Below, in pieces: positions 35,927 to 44,388 of a stretch of 64,000 nt of DNA. The position numbers were made by a program, and so were the translations under genes. Under the pieces are notes generated by a model. It did no database searches and was not told the origin of the DNA. It saw only the letters and a list, made by a program, of their open reading frames with translations. Every line of letters begins with the position of its first letter. The first letter of the stretch is position 1. This DNA comes from Pseudomonas sp. ATCC 13867 (lineage in GTDB: Bacteria; Pseudomonadota; Gammaproteobacteria; Pseudomonadales; Pseudomonadaceae), in NCBI RefSeq assembly GCF_000349845.1, contig NC_020829.1:124001-188000 (forward strand), read 5' to 3'.

Positions 35927-36337
35927 TCAGTCCGGAATCACCGCGATGACGTCGATCTCCATCAGCCATTGCGGCTGGCCCAGGGCCGACACCACCAGGC
36001 CGGTGGAGATCGGGAACACGCCCTTCAGCCACTTGCCGACTTCCTGGTACACCGGCTCGCGGTAGCGCGGGTCGATCAGGTAGGTGGTGGTCTTGACGAT
36101 GTGCGACAGGTCGCTGCCGGCTTCTTCCAGCAGTTGCTTGACGTTCTTCATCGCCTGCTCGGCCTGGGCACGCGGGTCGCCCAGCCCTACCAGGTTGCCC
36201 TCGAAGTCCGTCCCGACCTGGCCGCGTACGTACACGGTGTTGCCGGCGCGCACGGCCTGGCAGAGGTCGTTGTCCAGGGTCTGGTTCGGATAGGTGTCCT
36301 TGGTGTTGAACATGCGGATGCGAGTGTGGGTAGGCAT
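35927..36337 (-). CDS. Rid-family (YjgF/YER057c/UK114) protein without the catalytic arginine
   Basis: 136 aa with the Rid fold: GNTVYVRGQVGTDFEG, a central EQAMKNVKQLLEEAG helix and KTTTYLIDPRYREPVY. Archetypal RidA has Arg105 in an (A/S)RSxVxVxxLP strand. Here the aligned strand reads FPISTGLVVSALGQP, so position 111-112 is Ser/Thr and no Arg is present. It is therefore unlikely to be an enamine/imine deaminase of the RidA type and belongs to one of the divergent Rid subfamilies. It follows the monooxygenase by 3 bp, so the two are almost certainly co-translated. In RutC-like pathways, Rid proteins process monooxygenase products. Confidence 0.88.
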   Translation of the reverse strand: MPTHTRIRMFNTKDTYPNQTLDNDLCQAVRAGNTVYVRGQVGTDFEGNLVGLGDPRAQAEQAMKNVKQLLEEAGSDLSHIVKTTTYLIDPRYREPVYQEVGKWLKGVFPISTGLVVSALGQPQWLMEIDVIAVIPD

Positions 36338-36340
36338 CTC

Positions 36341-37669
36341 TTACTCCCAGGAAGCGGCTTTGGGTACGGAGGCTTCGCGTTGCGAAGCGTCCTGGTATTC
36401 GACGTATTTGCGCTGGGTGGCGATGTGGCCGGCCACGTGCTTGGCGTCGTGCCAGACACCCCAGATGAAGGTGGAACCCCGGCGCGACAGCCACGGCAGG
36501 CCGACGAAGTACACGCCCGGCTCGCGGGACACGCCACGCTGGTGCTTGGGCTTGCCCTTGTCGTCGAAGGCGTCCACCTGCAGCCAGTTGAAGTCCACGG
36601 CATAGCCGGTGGCCCAGATGATCGAGGTGATGCCCGCTTCGGCGAGATCCAGCTCGAGGATCGGATTACGAATGCACTGGGCGTCCGCGAAGACCTTGCG
36701 GGCCTCGGGCTCTTCAGGCAGGTCCAGGCCGTTGCGCTCGATGTAGGCATCGGCGGCGTCCAGCAGGCCGAGATAGTTCTCGTCGCCGGCTTGCAGGTTC
36801 TTCAGCAGGTCGTCCTGGAAGCTCACCTTGCCGTCAGCGAAGGTCCTGGTCAGGCCGACCAGGGTGATGCCCTCGTTGGCCAGGCGGCGGAAGTCGATGG
36901 TTTCGCCGCCACGGGCACCGCTCACGGCGATGGTCACGTGTTCGCGGCCCGGCTGTACTTCCTCGGCGTCCCACAGGCCGAGCACGCCCAGCCACCAGAC
37001 GAAGTCGCGGTTGCGGTAGGAACGCGGCGGACGGTCATGGGCGCCCACGGAGAGGAAGACTTTCTTGCCGGCGCGGTTCAGCTCGTCGGCGATCTGCACG
37101 CCGGAAGAGCCGGCGCCCACCACCAGCACGGCGCCTGCGGGCAACTGCTGCGGGTTGTAGTACTGGGCCGAGTGGATCTGCTGCAGGCGCTCGGTCTTCG
37201 GCGCGATGGCAGGGATCACCGGGCGCTGGAACGGGCCGGTGGCGGAAACGATGCGCAGGGCCTGGAGAGTGCCTTCGGAGGTTTCCACGGTGAAGCCGGG
37301 ACGGCCGTTGTTGCGGGTCACCTTCTTCACTTCCACGCCGGTGTGGATCGGCGCGTTGAACTGCTTGGCGTAGGCGACGAAGTAATCGGCCACCTGCTCC
37401 TTGTGCGGGAAGTCGTCCGGGCCGACCGGGAATTCCATGTTCGGGAAGCGGTCGTGCCACGCCGGGCCGTTGGCCACCAGCGAGTCCCAGCGGCCGGTGC
37501 GCCAGGCTTCGGCGATGCGGCTCTTCTCCAGCACGATGTGCGGCACGCCCAGGGCGGTCAGGTGCTCGCTCATGGCCACGCCGGCCTGACCGGCGCCAAC
37601 GACCAGCGTATCGATTTCCAGGTTTTCGAGCGACTTCTTGGCGAAGGCGTTCGGATTCAGCTCGGTCAT
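36341..37669 (-). CDS. Flavin-containing monooxygenase-like NAD(P)/FAD oxidoreductase
   Basis: 442 aa with two Rossmann motifs: VVGAGQAGVAMSEHL near residue 24 (FAD) and VLVVGAGSSGVQIADEL near residue 182 (NADPH). It has the ATGPF/ATGYAVDF motif characteristic of FMO/BVMO/N-hydroxylating enzymes (ATGYAVDFNWL near residue 355). A W-rich RYR-like segment precedes the NADPH site. It is the first gene of the four-gene leftward operon. By family it would oxygenate a soft nucleophile (N or S) or a ketone; the substrate is unknown. The 250 bp upstream are shared with the REPIN at 37919 and probably contain the promoter (a CATAAT near 37768 on the minus strand is one option). Confidence 0.88.
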   Translation of the reverse strand: MTELNPNAFAKKSLENLEIDTLVVGAGQAGVAMSEHLTALGVPHIVLEKSRIAEAWRTGRWDSLVANGPAWHDRFPNMEFPVGPDDFPHKEQVADYFVAYAKQFNAPIHTGVEVKKVTRNNGRPGFTVETSEGTLQALRIVSATGPFQRPVIPAIAPKTERLQQIHSAQYYNPQQLPAGAVLVVGAGSSGVQIADELNRAGKKVFLSVGAHDRPPRSYRNRDFVWWLGVLGLWDAEEVQPGREHVTIAVSGARGGETIDFRRLANEGITLVGLTRTFADGKVSFQDDLLKNLQAGDENYLGLLDAADAYIERNGLDLPEEPEARKVFADAQCIRNPILELDLAEAGITSIIWATGYAVDFNWLQVDAFDDKGKPKHQRGVSREPGVYFVGLPWLSRRGSTFIWGVWHDAKHVAGHIATQRKYVEYQDASQREASVPKAASWE

Positions 37670-37918
37670 GGCTTGCTTCCTCTGACTCTGATCTCGTTGT
37701 TCTGCTTGTTGCGGCTGGTAGCGAGGTGCTTGGGCGCATTCTGTTCAGAGGCTGGCAATAGCGAAATTATGTTTTTTGTAGTCGCTGGCTAGGGAAAAGC
37801 TGTCGGCCCGCAAGCCACGGGGCATGCGGGGCGGAAAGGGTGGGGGTATAGGATTTTTGGTGGCTGGGGCGACAAATTGGATAGGCAGAGTGTGGCTCGT
37901 TCAGTGCAGGCGGCTCTT

Positions 37919-38001
37919 TGTAGGACCGAGGGGGACGCCTAGTTCTTGCTCGCGAACCAGCTCCGCAGCGGACTCTGTTCGCGAGCAAGCTCGCTCCTAC
38001 A
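37919..38001. repeat. Asymmetric REPIN between bauR and the monooxygenase operon
   Basis: The left copy, 37919-37956, is the 38-nt variant with the 14-nt apex block GGGGACGCCTAGTT. The right copy, 37978-38001, is a normal inverted REP. The rest of 37670-38015 shows no gene. Confidence 0.85.
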
Positions 38002-38015
38002 TATCGATGACCGGG

Positions 38016-38936
38016 TCAGCGACTCTGGGCCACCGCCTCGAGGAACCGCTCCAGCACCAGGTTCGGCCGGCGGCCCTTGCGGGTTACCACGGTCAGTGGG
38101 ATGTCGTAGTGGAAGCGCTCCGGGCGCAGCGGGCGCATGCGCCCCTGGGCGACCCAGTCGGCGGCGTAGTGGTCGGGCAGGTAGCCGATATAGCTGCCGG
38201 TGAGGATCAGGAAGGCCATGCCCTCGCGGTCGGAGGCATTGGCGCCGCCGCGCAGTTCCTGATGCCGCTCCTGCGCCTCGGCGGGGATCCGGTAGCTCGG
38301 CGCCACGGCGTCGCAGGCATGGACCTCCTCCACCGTGATACTCGCGTCGTCGCGCTCGAACAGCGGGTGCTCGCGGCTGCAGTACAGCAGCGAACGCTCC
38401 TCGTACAGCGCCGAATACTCCAGCCCCGACAGCGGACTGATCAGCGGCACCACGCCCACGTGCAGGCGGCCGTCGAGCACACCCAGCTCGATCTCGTTGG
38501 GCGTGGTCATGCCGATGTTGATCCGCACCCCCGGCCCGCTGGCCTTCAGCGCGCGCAGGGCGTGGGTGATGCGCATCTGCGGCAGGGTCACCAGGTTGTT
38601 GATGATGCCGATGTTCAGCGCGCCGCGCAGGTGCTGGTGCAGCTCGTTGACCTCCGCCCGGAAACCCTCCAGCGCCGCCAGCAGCGACTGGGTGGCGCGG
38701 TACACCTCGCGGCCCTCGTCGGTCATGGCGAAGCCCGCCCGGCCGCGCTGGCACAGGCGCATGCCCAGGCGTTTCTCCAGGTCGCCCATGTGCAGGCTGA
38801 TGGCCGAGCGGCTGATGCCCAGCGTGCTTTCCGCGGCCGAGAAGCTGCCGCACTCGACTATGGTTTTGAAGATGCGCAGCAGGCGGATCTCGAAGTCGCT
38901 GACCTGGCCCAGGGAGGGGGCGCGGGATTTTGCCAT
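38016..38936 (-). CDS. bauR: LysR-type regulator of beta-alanine catabolism
   Basis: 306 aa. The N-terminal winged helix-turn-helix (residues ~16-75) has FKTIVECGSFSAAESTLGISRSAISLHMGDLEKRLGMRLCQRG (landmarks: SFSAAES, SRSAISLHM). The ~200-residue effector-binding domain follows. It is divergent from bauA, with 137 bp between starts containing a strong inverted repeat. In PAO1 BauR activates bauABCD in response to beta-alanine. The assignment rests on family and position. Confidence 0.85.
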   Translation of the reverse strand: MAKSRAPSLGQVSDFEIRLLRIFKTIVECGSFSAAESTLGISRSAISLHMGDLEKRLGMRLCQRGRAGFAMTDEGREVYRATQSLLAALEGFRAEVNELHQHLRGALNIGIINNLVTLPQMRITHALRALKASGPGVRINIGMTTPNEIELGVLDGRLHVGVVPLISPLSGLEYSALYEERSLLYCSREHPLFERDDASITVEEVHACDAVAPSYRIPAEAQERHQELRGGANASDREGMAFLILTGSYIGYLPDHYAADWVAQGRMRPLRPERFHYDIPLTVVTRKGRRPNLVLERFLEAVAQSR

Positions 38937-38960
38937 TTTAGTTTTACCAATTCGAAACTG

Positions 38961-38991
38961 AACGTGAGAAGAATAGGCTTTAACTCACGTT
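38961..38991. promoter_or_regulatory. Candidate BauR operator
   Basis: Perfect 8-bp inverted repeat AACGTGAG, 15-bp spacer, CTCACGTT, centred in the bauR-bauA gap. The arm spacing and position suit a LysR activator binding two half sites upstream of bauA while repressing its own gene. Confidence 0.6.
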
Positions 38992-39073
38992 AAGTCAGGC
39001 CCAATCTTGAACCATCGCAGCAGGCACGACGCGGCCTGCGCGCCCAACAAGACTGTCGTCGAGGACCAGCTCC

Positions 39074-40420
39074 ATGAACCAGCACGTGAACGTTACCCCG
39101 TCAGTGGCCAGCGAACTGAACCTGAAGGCTCACTGGATGCCCTTCAGCGCCAACCGCAATTTCCACAAGGACCCGCGCATCATCGTTGGCGCCGAGGGCA
39201 GCTACCTGGTCGACGACAAGGGCCGCAGGATCTACGACAGCCTGTCCGGCCTGTGGACCTGCGGCGCCGGTCACTCGCGCAAGGAAATCGCCGACGCGGT
39301 GTCCAGGCAGCTGACCACCCTCGACTACTCCCCGGGCTTCCAGTACGGCCACCCGCTGTCCTTCAAGCTGGCCGAGAAGATCGCCCGGATGACCCCCGGC
39401 AACCTGAACCACGTGTTCTTCACCGGCTCGGGCTCCGAGTGCGCCGACACCGCCATCAAGATGGCCCGTGCCTACTGGCGCATCAAAGGCCAGGCGCAGA
39501 AGACCAAGCTGATCGGCCGCGCCCGCGGCTACCACGGCGTGAACGTCGCCGGCACCGCCCTGGGCGGCATCGGCGGCAACCGCAAGATGTTCGGCCAGCT
39601 GATGGACGTCGACCACCTGCCGCACACCCTGCAGCCGGGCATGGCCTTCACTCCGGGCATGGCCGAGACCGGCGGCGTGGAGCTGGCCAACGAGCTGCTC
39701 AAGCTGATCGAACTGCATGACGCCTCCAACATCGCCGCCGTCATCGTCGAGCCGATGTCCGGTTCCGCCGGCGTGCTGGTGCCGCCGAAGGGCTACCTGC
39801 AGCGCCTGCGCGAAATCTGCGACCAGCACAACATCCTGCTGATCTTCGACGAAGTGATCACCGCCTTCGGTCGCATGGGCAAGGCCACCGGCGCCGAATA
39901 CTTCGGCGTGACCCCGGACATCATGAACGTCGCCAAGCAGGTCACCAACGGCGCCATCCCGATGGGCGCGGTGATCGCCAGCAGCGAAATCTACGACACC
40001 TTCATGGGCCAGAACCTGCCGGAATACGCCGTCGAGTTCGGCCACGGCTACACCTACTCCGCGCACCCGGTCGCCTGTGCCGCCGGCATCGCCGCGCTGG
40101 ACCTGCTGGAGAAGGAAAGCCTCATCCAGCAATCCGCCGAGCTGGCGCCGTACTTCGAGAAGGCCATCCACGGCCTGAAGGGCGCGAAGAACGTCATCGA
40201 CATCCGCAACTGCGGCCTGGCCGGCGCGATCCAGATTGCCGGCCGTGACGGCGACGCCATCGTGCGTCCGTTCGAAGCCAGCATGAAGCTGTGGAAAGAA
40301 GGCTTCTACGTGCGCTTCGGCGGCGACACCCTGCAGTTCGGCCCGACCTTCAACGCCAAGCCCGAGGACCTGGACCGCCTGTTCAGCGCCGTGGGCGACG
40401 CACTCAACGGGGTGGCGTAA
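39074..40420 (+). CDS. bauA: Beta-alanine:pyruvate aminotransferase
   Basis: 448 aa class III (omega-) aminotransferase. The PLP lysine is K288 in NVAKQVTNGAIPMG. The cofactor-phosphate loop is TGSGSE near residue 117 and the PLP aspartate is in LIFDEVITAFGRMG. It transfers the amino group of beta-alanine (and related omega-amines from polyamine breakdown) to pyruvate, giving malonate semialdehyde. It is the first gene of bauABC, divergent from bauR. The N-terminus HWMPFSANR matches omega-amino acid:pyruvate transaminases. Confidence 0.95.
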   Translation: MNQHVNVTPSVASELNLKAHWMPFSANRNFHKDPRIIVGAEGSYLVDDKGRRIYDSLSGLWTCGAGHSRKEIADAVSRQLTTLDYSPGFQYGHPLSFKLAEKIARMTPGNLNHVFFTGSGSECADTAIKMARAYWRIKGQAQKTKLIGRARGYHGVNVAGTALGGIGGNRKMFGQLMDVDHLPHTLQPGMAFTPGMAETGGVELANELLKLIELHDASNIAAVIVEPMSGSAGVLVPPKGYLQRLREICDQHNILLIFDEVITAFGRMGKATGAEYFGVTPDIMNVAKQVTNGAIPMGAVIASSEIYDTFMGQNLPEYAVEFGHGYTYSAHPVACAAGIAALDLLEKESLIQQSAELAPYFEKAIHGLKGAKNVIDIRNCGLAGAIQIAGRDGDAIVRPFEASMKLWKEGFYVRFGGDTLQFGPTFNAKPEDLDRLFSAVGDALNGVA

Positions 40421-40714
40421 GTGAGCCAGCGTCCGCAGGCCGTGCCGACGGTACAGATCGACAACGACAAGGTCCTGGTCACCGAGTGGCGCTTCGCCCC
40501 TGGTGCCGAGACCGGCTGGCACCGCCACGGCATGGAGTACGTCGTGGTCCCGGTGACCAATGGCGAGCTGCTGCTGGAAACCCCCGAAGGCGAGCGGCGC
40601 GCGCCGCTGGTCCTGGGCCAGAGCTACACCCGCCAGATCGGTACCGAACACAACGTGATCAATCCCTGCGATCACGAAGTGGCCTTCATCGAGATCGAGC
40701 TCAAGCAACCGTAA
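40421..40714 (+). CDS. bauB: Small cupin-domain protein
   Basis: 97 aa, GTG start immediately after the bauA stop (no gap). Single cupin: motif 1 PGAETGWHRHGMEYVVVPVTNGE has the metal-ligand pattern H-x-H-x3-E, and motif 2 is YTRQIGTEHNVINP. It lies between the aminotransferase and the semialdehyde dehydrogenase. In PAO1 it is part of the beta-alanine operon, but its reaction is not defined. A role in handling malonate semialdehyde or a side product is possible. Confidence 0.88.
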   Translation: MSQRPQAVPTVQIDNDKVLVTEWRFAPGAETGWHRHGMEYVVVPVTNGELLLETPEGERRAPLVLGQSYTRQIGTEHNVINPCDHEVAFIEIELKQP

Positions 40715-40802
40715 GCGCGCGGGCACGCAAGCAGGCAGCGCCGGAGCCGTCGCCTTAGAGTGGCCGTCCCGGCGGGCCCCGCTGCCCGCCACCGACTAAA
40801 TT

Positions 40803-40837
40803 CCCTCTCCCTCTGGGAGAGGGCTTGGGGTGAGGGA
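40803..40837. repeat. CCCTCTCCC hairpin repeat between bauB and bauC
   Basis: CCCTCTCCC, TCT, GGGAGAGGG forms a perfect 9-bp stem and is followed by CTTGGGGTGAGGG. It is the same repeat family as 51653-51698 (opposite orientation). Within the operon it could stabilise or attenuate the bauAB transcript. Confidence 0.75.
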
Positions 40838-40884
40838 CGCCTGAAAGCATCCCGCCCCACACTTTCAGCGAGAAGAGACAGCAC

Positions 40885-42381
40885 ATGACCACCGTCAAGC
40901 ACCTGATCGGCGGCGAACTGATCGCCGACACCGGCCGTAGCGCCGACGTCTTCAACCCGTCCACCGGCGAAGCCGTGCGCAAGGTCCCCCTGGCCAGCCG
41001 CGAAACCATCCAGCAGGCCATCGACGCCGCCAAGGCCGCCTTCCCGGCCTGGCGCAACACCCCGCCGGCCAAGCGTGCCCAGGTCCTGTTCCGCTTCAAG
41101 CAACTGCTGGAAGCCAACGAGAAGCGCATCGTCCAGCTGATCAGCGAAGAACACGGCAAGACCCTCGAAGACGCCGCCGGTGAACTCAAGCGCGGTATCG
41201 AGAACGTCGAATATGCCTGCGCCGCCCCGGAAATCCTCAAGGGCGAGTACAGCCGCAACGTCGGCCCGAACATCGACGCCTGGAGCGACTTCCAGCCCAT
41301 CGGCGTGGTTGCCGGCATCACCCCGTTCAACTTCCCGGCGATGGTTCCGCTGTGGATGTACCCGCTGGCCATCGCCTGCGGCAACACCTTCATCCTCAAG
41401 CCGTCCGAGCGTGACCCGAGCTCCACCCTGCTGATCGCCGAACTGTTCGAAGAAGCCGGCCTGCCCAAGGGCGTGCTGAACGTCGTGCACGGCGACAAGG
41501 AAGCCGTGGACGCGCTGATCGAGGCCCCGGAAGTCAAGGCTCTGAGCTTCGTCGGCTCGACCCCGATCGCCGAGTACATCTATTCCGAAGGCACCAAGCG
41601 CGGCAAGCGCGTGCAGGCCCTGGGCGGCGCCAAGAACCACGCCGTGCTGATGCCCGACTGCGACCTGGACAACGCCGTCAGCGCCCTGATGGGCGCGGCC
41701 TACGGCTCCTGCGGCGAGCGCTGCATGGCCATCTCCGTAGCTGTCTGCGTGGGCGACCAGATCGCCGATGCGCTGGTCGAGAAGATCGTTCCGCAGATCA
41801 AGGCCCTGAAGATCGGTGCCGGCACCAACTGCGGCCTCGACATGGGCCCGCTGGTTACCGGCGCGGCGCAGGCCAAGGTCACCGGCTACATCGACGCCGG
41901 CGTCGAGCAAGGCGCGCAGCTGCTGGTCGACGGCCGCAACTTCAAGGTTGCCGGTCACGAGAACGGCTTCTTCATCGGCGGCACCCTGTTCGACAAGGTG
42001 ACCCCGGACATGACCATCTACCAGGAAGAAATCTTCGGCCCGGTGCTTTGCATCGTGCGCGTGAACAGCCTGGAAGAAGCCATGCAGCTGATCAACGACC
42101 ACGAATACGGCAACGGCACCTGCATCTTCACCCGCGACGGTGAAGCGGCCCGCCTGTTCTGCGACGAGATCGAAGTCGGCATGGTCGGCGTCAACGTCCC
42201 GCTGCCGGTACCGGTGGCCTACCACAGCTTCGGCGGCTGGAAGCGTTCGCTGTTCGGCGACCTCCACGCTTACGGCCCGGACGGCGTGCGCTTCTACACC
42301 AAGCGCAAGGCCATCACTCAGCGTTGGCCGCAGCGCAAGTCGCACGAAGCCGCGCAGTTCGCCTTCCCCAGCAACGGCTGA
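40885..42381 (+). CDS. bauC: (Methyl)malonate-semialdehyde dehydrogenase, CoA-acylating
   Basis: 498 aa aldehyde dehydrogenase of the MmsA class. Catalytic Cys is C280 in GERCMAIS; the NAD-binding FNFPAMVPLWMYP and the FVGSTPIAEYIY segment are present. It oxidises malonate semialdehyde with CoA to acetyl-CoA and CO2, completing beta-alanine degradation begun by BauA. It lies 170 bp after bauB, with a repeat hairpin between. A strong terminator follows. Confidence 0.92.
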   Translation: MTTVKHLIGGELIADTGRSADVFNPSTGEAVRKVPLASRETIQQAIDAAKAAFPAWRNTPPAKRAQVLFRFKQLLEANEKRIVQLISEEHGKTLEDAAGELKRGIENVEYACAAPEILKGEYSRNVGPNIDAWSDFQPIGVVAGITPFNFPAMVPLWMYPLAIACGNTFILKPSERDPSSTLLIAELFEEAGLPKGVLNVVHGDKEAVDALIEAPEVKALSFVGSTPIAEYIYSEGTKRGKRVQALGGAKNHAVLMPDCDLDNAVSALMGAAYGSCGERCMAISVAVCVGDQIADALVEKIVPQIKALKIGAGTNCGLDMGPLVTGAAQAKVTGYIDAGVEQGAQLLVDGRNFKVAGHENGFFIGGTLFDKVTPDMTIYQEEIFGPVLCIVRVNSLEEAMQLINDHEYGNGTCIFTRDGEAARLFCDEIEVGMVGVNVPLPVPVAYHSFGGWKRSLFGDLHAYGPDGVRFYTKRKAITQRWPQRKSHEAAQFAFPSNG

Positions 42382-42389
42382 GGCTGACG

Positions 42390-42424
42390 AAAAAGGCATG
42401 GTCGCTACCGACCATGCCTTTTTT
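42390..42424 (+). terminator. Rho-independent terminator of bauABC
   Basis: AAAAAGGCATGGTCG, 4-nt loop, then CGACCATGCC + TTTTTT. The 15-bp stem with an A-tract before and T-tract after can act in both directions. It starts 9 bp after the bauC stop. Confidence 0.93.
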
Positions 42425-42587
42425 CTTTCCGCATCCTGATACCGCACACACGGCGATCCGTGCATCGCCGGGGGCCCTGGTCGCGCCCACGACAAGCAAG
42501 CGACCAACCACTGTAGGCATCGAGCGCCGGCCCGCCGGCACCCCGAACGTAATGGACGCAACACCCTGCAACGTGGAGACAACAATA

Positions 42588-43625
42588 ATGATCAAGATCC
42601 TCAAGCGCACCTCCCTGGCGATCGCTCTCGCCGCCACCAGCCAGTCGTTCGCTGGCGACCTCACCGTCGTGTCCTTTGGCGGCGCCAACAAGGACGCCCA
42701 GGTCAAGGCTTTCTACAAGCCCTGGCAGCAGAACAGCGGCAACCGCCTGGTGTCCGGCGAATACAACGGTGAAATGGCCAAGATCAAAGCGATGGTCGCC
42801 ACCGGCAGCGTCGCCTGGAACGTCGTCGAAGTGGAAGGCGCCGAACTGGCCCGTGGCTGCGACGAGGGCATGTTCGAAGAGCTCGACCCGGCGCAGATCG
42901 GCCTCAAGCAGGAAGACTTCGTGCCTGGTGCGATCCAGCCTTGCGGCATCGGTTTCCTGGTCTACTCCACGGTGCTCGCCTACAACCGCAACAAACTCGC
43001 CAGCGCGCCGACCAGCTGGAGCGATTTCTGGGACGTCGAGAAATTCCCCGGCAAGCGCGGCCTGCGCAAGCTGGCCAAGTCCACCCTGGAGTTCGCCCTG
43101 CTCGCCGACGGCGTGAAGCCCGCCGAGGTCTACCAGGTGCTCGCCACCCCGCAGGGGCAGGACCGCGCCTTCGCCAAGCTCGACCAGATCAAACCCCACA
43201 TCCAGTGGTGGGAGGCCGGTGCCCAGCCGCCGCAATTCCTCGCCGCCGGCGACGTGGTCATGAGCTCGGTCTACAACGGCCGCCTCTCCGCCCAGCAGCG
43301 CCAGCAGTACGGCCTGGACATCGTGTGGAACGGCGGCATCTATGAGTTCGACTCCTGGGCCATCCCCAAGGGCGCGCCACAGCAGGACATGACCCGCCAG
43401 TTCATCGGCTACACCCTCGCACCCGAGCAGCAGAAGAGCTTCTCCCAGCACATCGACTACGGCGCCGCCAACCTCAAGGGGATGGAGCTGCTGGACGCCC
43501 AGCGCGTGGCTGAACTCCCCACCGCGCCACAGAACATCGAGCAGCAGATTCCGGTGGATGTGACCTTCTGGACCGATCATGGCGAGCAACTGGAGCAGCG
43601 CTTCAACGCCTGGGCGGCGCGGTAA
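42588..43625 (+). CDS. ABC transporter periplasmic binding protein, polyamine/PotD-like family
   Basis: 345 aa from the ATG at 42588 with GGAG 12 nt upstream. A signal peptide ends at SQSFA-GDL. The mature protein begins LTVVSFGGANKDAQ, as in PotD/PotF-type family 1 binding proteins, and has the typical VYNGRLSAQQ and GIYEFDSWAIPKGAPQ strands. No permease or ATPase gene is adjacent, so it is an orphan binding protein or works with a transporter encoded elsewhere. Location after bauABC hints at an amine or omega-amino acid ligand (inference). A terminator closes the unit. Confidence 0.88.
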   Translation: MIKILKRTSLAIALAATSQSFAGDLTVVSFGGANKDAQVKAFYKPWQQNSGNRLVSGEYNGEMAKIKAMVATGSVAWNVVEVEGAELARGCDEGMFEELDPAQIGLKQEDFVPGAIQPCGIGFLVYSTVLAYNRNKLASAPTSWSDFWDVEKFPGKRGLRKLAKSTLEFALLADGVKPAEVYQVLATPQGQDRAFAKLDQIKPHIQWWEAGAQPPQFLAAGDVVMSSVYNGRLSAQQRQQYGLDIVWNGGIYEFDSWAIPKGAPQQDMTRQFIGYTLAPEQQKSFSQHIDYGAANLKGMELLDAQRVAELPTAPQNIEQQIPVDVTFWTDHGEQLEQRFNAWAAR

Positions 43626-43666
43626 GGTCATAGGGCCGTCAGGCCTTCCCAGGCAGGACCTGGGGT

Positions 43667-43704
43667 GAATGAAAAGGCCGGTCGAATGACCGGCCTTTTC
43701 ATTC
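43667..43704 (+). terminator. Terminator after the ABC binding protein gene
   Basis: Perfect 17-bp stem: GAATGAAAAGGCCGGTC, loop GAAT, then its reverse complement. TTTTC within the distal arm and ATTCTTGG after it resemble a T-tract. It lies 42 bp after the stop. Confidence 0.85.
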
Positions 43705-43725
43705 TTGGATCAGGTGATGGGGGGA

Positions 43726-44315
43726 GCGAAGCGATACCCATGCTGCTCAATGCCTGGGTTCTATCATCCGCGGCACGCGCCATCAGCCGCTGCACTTACG
43801 CCGCAGGATGAATACCTGTAGGAGCGAGCTTGCTCGCGAACCACCCAACACCGATGCGGCCGGGTAATTCTGTTCGCGAGCAAGCTCGCTCCTACGAAAA
43901 GCAGCTGGCCCGCAGTCCGTAGCGGTACCCATGCTGCTCAATGCCTGGGTTCTATCATCCGCGGCACGCAGCCATCAGCCGCTGCACTTACGCCGCAGGA
44001 TGAATACCTGTAGGAGCGAGCTTGCTCGCGAACCATCCAACACCGATGCGGCCGGGTAATTCTGTTCGCGAGCAAGCTCGCGCCTGCGAAAAGCAGCTGG
44101 CCCGCAGTCCGTAGCGGTACCCATGCTGCTCAATGCCTGGGCTCTATCATCCGCGACACGCGCCATCAGCCGCTGCACTTACGCCGCAGGATGGACACTG
44201 TAGGAGCGAGCTTGCTCGCGAACCGCCCAACACCGATGCGGCCGGGTAATTCTGTTCGCGAGCAAGCTCGCGCCTACGAAAAGCAGCTGGCCCGCCGCGA
44301 TGGGTATCGCTTCGC
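43726..44315. repeat. 16-bp inverted repeat flanking the tandem array
   Basis: GCGAAGCGATACCCAT at 43726-43741 and its exact reverse complement at 44300-44315 enclose the three units. Internal unit junctions carry only AGCGGTACCCAT, so the perfect arms are at the outer ends alone. Confidence 0.8.
43735..44295. repeat. Three tandem copies of a ~191-bp unit, each with a REPIN
   Basis: Units begin at TACCCATGCTGC: 43735, 43926 and 44118 (periods 191 and 192). Each contains a direct REP (43817-43840, 44009-44032, 44199-44222), a constant spacer with CACCGATGCGGCCGGGTAA, and an inverted REP (43873-43896, 44065-44088, 44255-44278). Copies differ by a few substitutions; copies 2 and 3 share GCTCGCGCC where copy 1 has GCTCGCTCC. 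Open frames through the array only translate the repeat and are not genes. The stretch 43705-44452 therefore has no CDS. Confidence 0.93.
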
Positions 44316-44388
44316 CCCACACCATCCTGCGAAGAGCTGCCCAACCGAAGTCTCAGGCGTGCGCCGAGTTCGTCCCGCCACAAGAGCA

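Noticed and set aside
43810..44280. CRISPR-like regular repeats
   Set aside because: Period 191 bp, repeats are palindromic REPs, spacers are identical to each other and there are no cas genes. It is a tandem REPIN duplication.
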